DNA from: Arcobacter sp.
GTDB taxonomy: Bacteria > Campylobacterota > Campylobacteria > Campylobacterales > Arcobacteraceae
Length of the DNA: 10,181 bases
NCBI GenBank assembly: GCA_030635995.1
Contig: DAOVXU010000049.1
Location: 1-10,181 of the forward strand
Direction of reading: 5' to 3'
In this document: positions 8,724 through 10,181 of the stretch, in pieces
Layout: the number at the start of each line of letters is the position of its first letter
Numbering within the stretch: the stretch's first letter is position 1
The notes under the pieces: generated by a model
Told to the model about the DNA's origin: nothing
Seen by the model: only the letters and a program-made list of their open reading frames with translations
Databases searched by the model: none
Translations under genes and position numbers: made by a program

Positions 8724-9683
8724 AATTCTGTTTATCCCTATTTGATTTAGTTTTTTAGTAAACTGTTGGGAAGCACTACTTAGTGCATTTAATTTTGTTG
8801 AAGTAGACCTACCAATAGTTTTTATAATAGTATTTGATAATATTTTAGATTTTGTAGATACACTAAGAGTAGTTGTTACTTTAGCAATTTCCCAGCCTCT
8901 TGCTTCTGAATATCTAATATTATTTTTAATAGATATTTGAATATCTCCATCTGTTGTTTTAAGTTTATAATTATTCTTATTTAGTTTCTGAGATAATATA
9001 TCCTTGAAAAATTCATTCTTATTATTTGTTGATATGGAGATACTTATTATAGATTTTAATCTATTTTCTTCTTCTAAATAGTGATTATAGTTGTTGATAT
9101 ATTGACTATAATCAAAATTATTATTAATGGCATAAAGGATATATGCTTTATTTTTAGATTTAATAAGTGTACTTTTTAATTCTTTTAGGTCGAATATTTG
9201 TTCTAATAAACTTTTTGTTTTTATATTTTTATATTTTTGAGTAAGTTGTTGATTTTCAAATATAAATTCTTTTCTTTTTTCAGTAAATAATTTATCTCTA
9301 TTAACTTGCATCATTATATAAATAATTTGATTATTTTTAGTAGATTTTTTAATTTTTGGATTATTAAATTTTATTTTCTGACTTTCGATATTTAAACTTT
9401 TTTTTGTATTTTTACTATAGTTACCACTTGAACTTGAAAATGTAGTAGTATTAAGTGTGGAAGATACACTAACGATTAGTCTTGATGATATGTCATTTAG
9501 AGCATTGTTTTTTGCTTCATCTAAACTATATCCTTCCCCTGTACCATATATGAAGTTTTGATTATTTTGTATTGGAGATAGATACCATTGTGGAATATCT
9601 TCTTGTACTATTTTTTGTGTATTTTGTTTAATGCAACCTGTCATTAATAGTAGAGAGGTTAATATAAAATATAGATATTTCAT
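8709..9683 (-). CDS. LPP20-family lipoprotein, long form
   Basis: This encodes 324 residues. The N-terminus is a lipoprotein signal: MK, a hydrophobic stretch, then LMTGC with the lipidated cysteine at C17. Methionine at the -3 position of the lipobox is a little unusual. Isoleucine, not aspartate, follows the cysteine, which favours the outer membrane. The mature part begins like LPP20 proteins: PQWYLSP at 31-37, YGTGEG at 46-51 and DEAKNNAL at 55-62, then a Ser/Thr-rich strand region to about residue 100. H. pylori Lpp20 is about 175 residues, so about 150 C-terminal residues are extra. This part has a short charged helix-like segment around 195-210 (YNHYLEEENRLKS) and ends in beta-like Ser/Thr-rich sequence; I do not recognise a named domain there. 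The protein is rich in Asn, Lys and Ser. Its start overlaps the stop of the upstream gene (TAATG), with only a weak ribosome site, suggesting translational coupling. The family has known antigenic and flagellum-associated members, but the role here is unknown. Confidence 0.85.
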   Translation of the reverse strand: MKYLYFILTSLLLMTGCIKQNTQKIVQEDIPQWYLSPIQNNQNFIYGTGEGYSLDEAKNNALNDISSRLIVSVSSTLNTTTFSSSSGNYSKNTKKSLNIESQKIKFNNPKIKKSTKNNQIIYIMMQVNRDKLFTEKRKEFIFENQQLTQKYKNIKTKSLLEQIFDLKELKSTLIKSKNKAYILYAINNNFDYSQYINNYNHYLEEENRLKSIISISISTNNKNEFFKDILSQKLNKNNYKLKTTDGDIQISIKNNIRYSEARGWEIAKVTTTLSVSTKSKILSNTIIKTIGRSTSTKLNALSSASQQFTKKLNQIGINRILFNQ

Positions 9684-10181
9684 TATTTTATCTTTTTAAC
9701 TAATTGTAATAATTTGATTTGGGAATTATTTGGATTCTCAACTTTTAACCAACTTTTATCTTTACTTATATATTTTGTAACAGTTAGTTTTGTATTTGTA
9801 TCTAAAAGTTCACAACTAGTTGTATTTGTTAAAGGATCAATATCTTCATTCATAGATTGAATAATAAATATTTGCCCTTTTTTTATATTGTCTTTTTTAC
9901 CTAAATTGATTTGAGCAATTATATCATTGCCATCTTTTTTTAGTTTTGTAATATATCCTTTTAGTGAAAATTTATCTTGAAATTTATCTTGAAGTATAGG
10001 TAAAGCCTCACTTATACAATTTTTAACAGCACCTACAAGCTGATCATAGCTTGGTTTATTTTTACTATTTATTTTAGTATCTTTTTTTATCTGTTGTGAA
10101 AATATTATTTTACCAGTTGATACATCAATTATTTTTACAGTTATTGCAGTTTTGACAGTAGTACCATCAAATAATGAACTA
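9683..10181 (-). CDS. CsgG/LpoB-like envelope protein, C-terminal part (cut by window edge)
   Basis: This frame is open from the right edge (first whole codon ends at 10180) to a TAA at 9685-9683, giving 165 residues with no start in view. It opens with a beta-hairpin-like stretch (VKTAITVKIIDVSTGKIIF) of the kind that ends the conserved core of CsgG and LpoB-type proteins. A helix-like segment follows (YDQLVGAVKNCISEALP). After that comes a small domain built around INLGKKDNIKKGQIFII, a pattern found in the C-terminal beta domain of several CsgG-like and FlgT-like envelope proteins. Its stop codon shares one base with the LPP20 gene start, so the two form an operon. Without the N-terminus a signal peptide or lipobox cannot be checked. 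The coding call is solid because of the uninterrupted frame and the coupling; the family assignment is tentative and no function is claimed. Confidence 0.7.
   Translation of the reverse strand, partial: SSLFDGTTVKTAITVKIIDVSTGKIIFSQQIKKDTKINSKNKPSYDQLVGAVKNCISEALPILQDKFQDKFSLKGYITKLKKDGNDIIAQINLGKKDNIKKGQIFIIQSMNEDIDPLTNTTSCELLDTNTKLTVTKYISKDKSWLKVENPNNSQIKLLQLVKKIK
9968..9991 (-). repeat. Perfect 12-bp tandem duplication inside the CsgG-like gene
   Basis: The unit AAATTTATCTTG (plus strand) occurs twice in direct succession. On the coding strand it encodes QDKFQDKF, so the duplication keeps the reading frame and adds four residues. Bases beyond the two copies do not continue the repeat. Confidence 0.85.

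Noticed and set aside
8749..8764. Small inverted repeat AGTTT / AAACT after the end of the fusion gene, considered as its terminator
   Set aside because: The stem is only 5 bp and AT-rich, no T-run follows on either strand, and it lies inside the lipoprotein coding sequence.

Overview
The window is AT-rich, with AGA-dominated arginine codons and densely packed genes. RpoC and the other proteins look like those of the Campylobacterota (epsilon-proteobacteria), most likely an Arcobacter-type organism. This placement rests on my recall of protein families; no search was run.

Layout. Positions 1-3852 (+) hold the 3' six-sevenths of rpoC, the RNA polymerase beta' subunit; its start lies left of the window. 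A strong hairpin without a U-tract follows at 3863-3884. Positions 3954-5243 (+) encode a U32-family protein of the TrhP (YegQ) type, which helps hydroxylate the wobble uridine of tRNA. After 33 bases, with its own good Shine-Dalgarno site, 5277-8723 (+) encodes a 1148-residue protein that joins three activities in one chain: an LplT-type lysophospholipid flippase, a PlsC-type acyltransferase and an acyl-ACP synthetase. Its 3' end overlaps by 15 bases the end of a convergent minus-strand gene (8709-9683) for an LPP20-family lipoprotein. That gene is joined by a TAATG overlap to an upstream minus-strand gene (9683-10181) that runs off the right edge and resembles the C-terminal part of CsgG-like envelope proteins.

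How the genes fit together. rpoC belongs to the core transcription operon. trhP and the lplT-aas fusion are co-directional and closely spaced, so they may share a transcript, but no functional link is evident. The fusion recycles lysophospholipids at the inner membrane. The minus-strand pair looks like a small outer-envelope lipoprotein operon of unknown role. No RNA genes, insertion sequences, CRISPR arrays or att sites were seen, and no gene-free stretch exceeds about 100 bases. I did not find a clearly new biological system. The points most worth a second look are the enlarged insertion in the RpoC trigger loop, the three-domain lipid-repair fusion, and the LPP20/CsgG-like pair.
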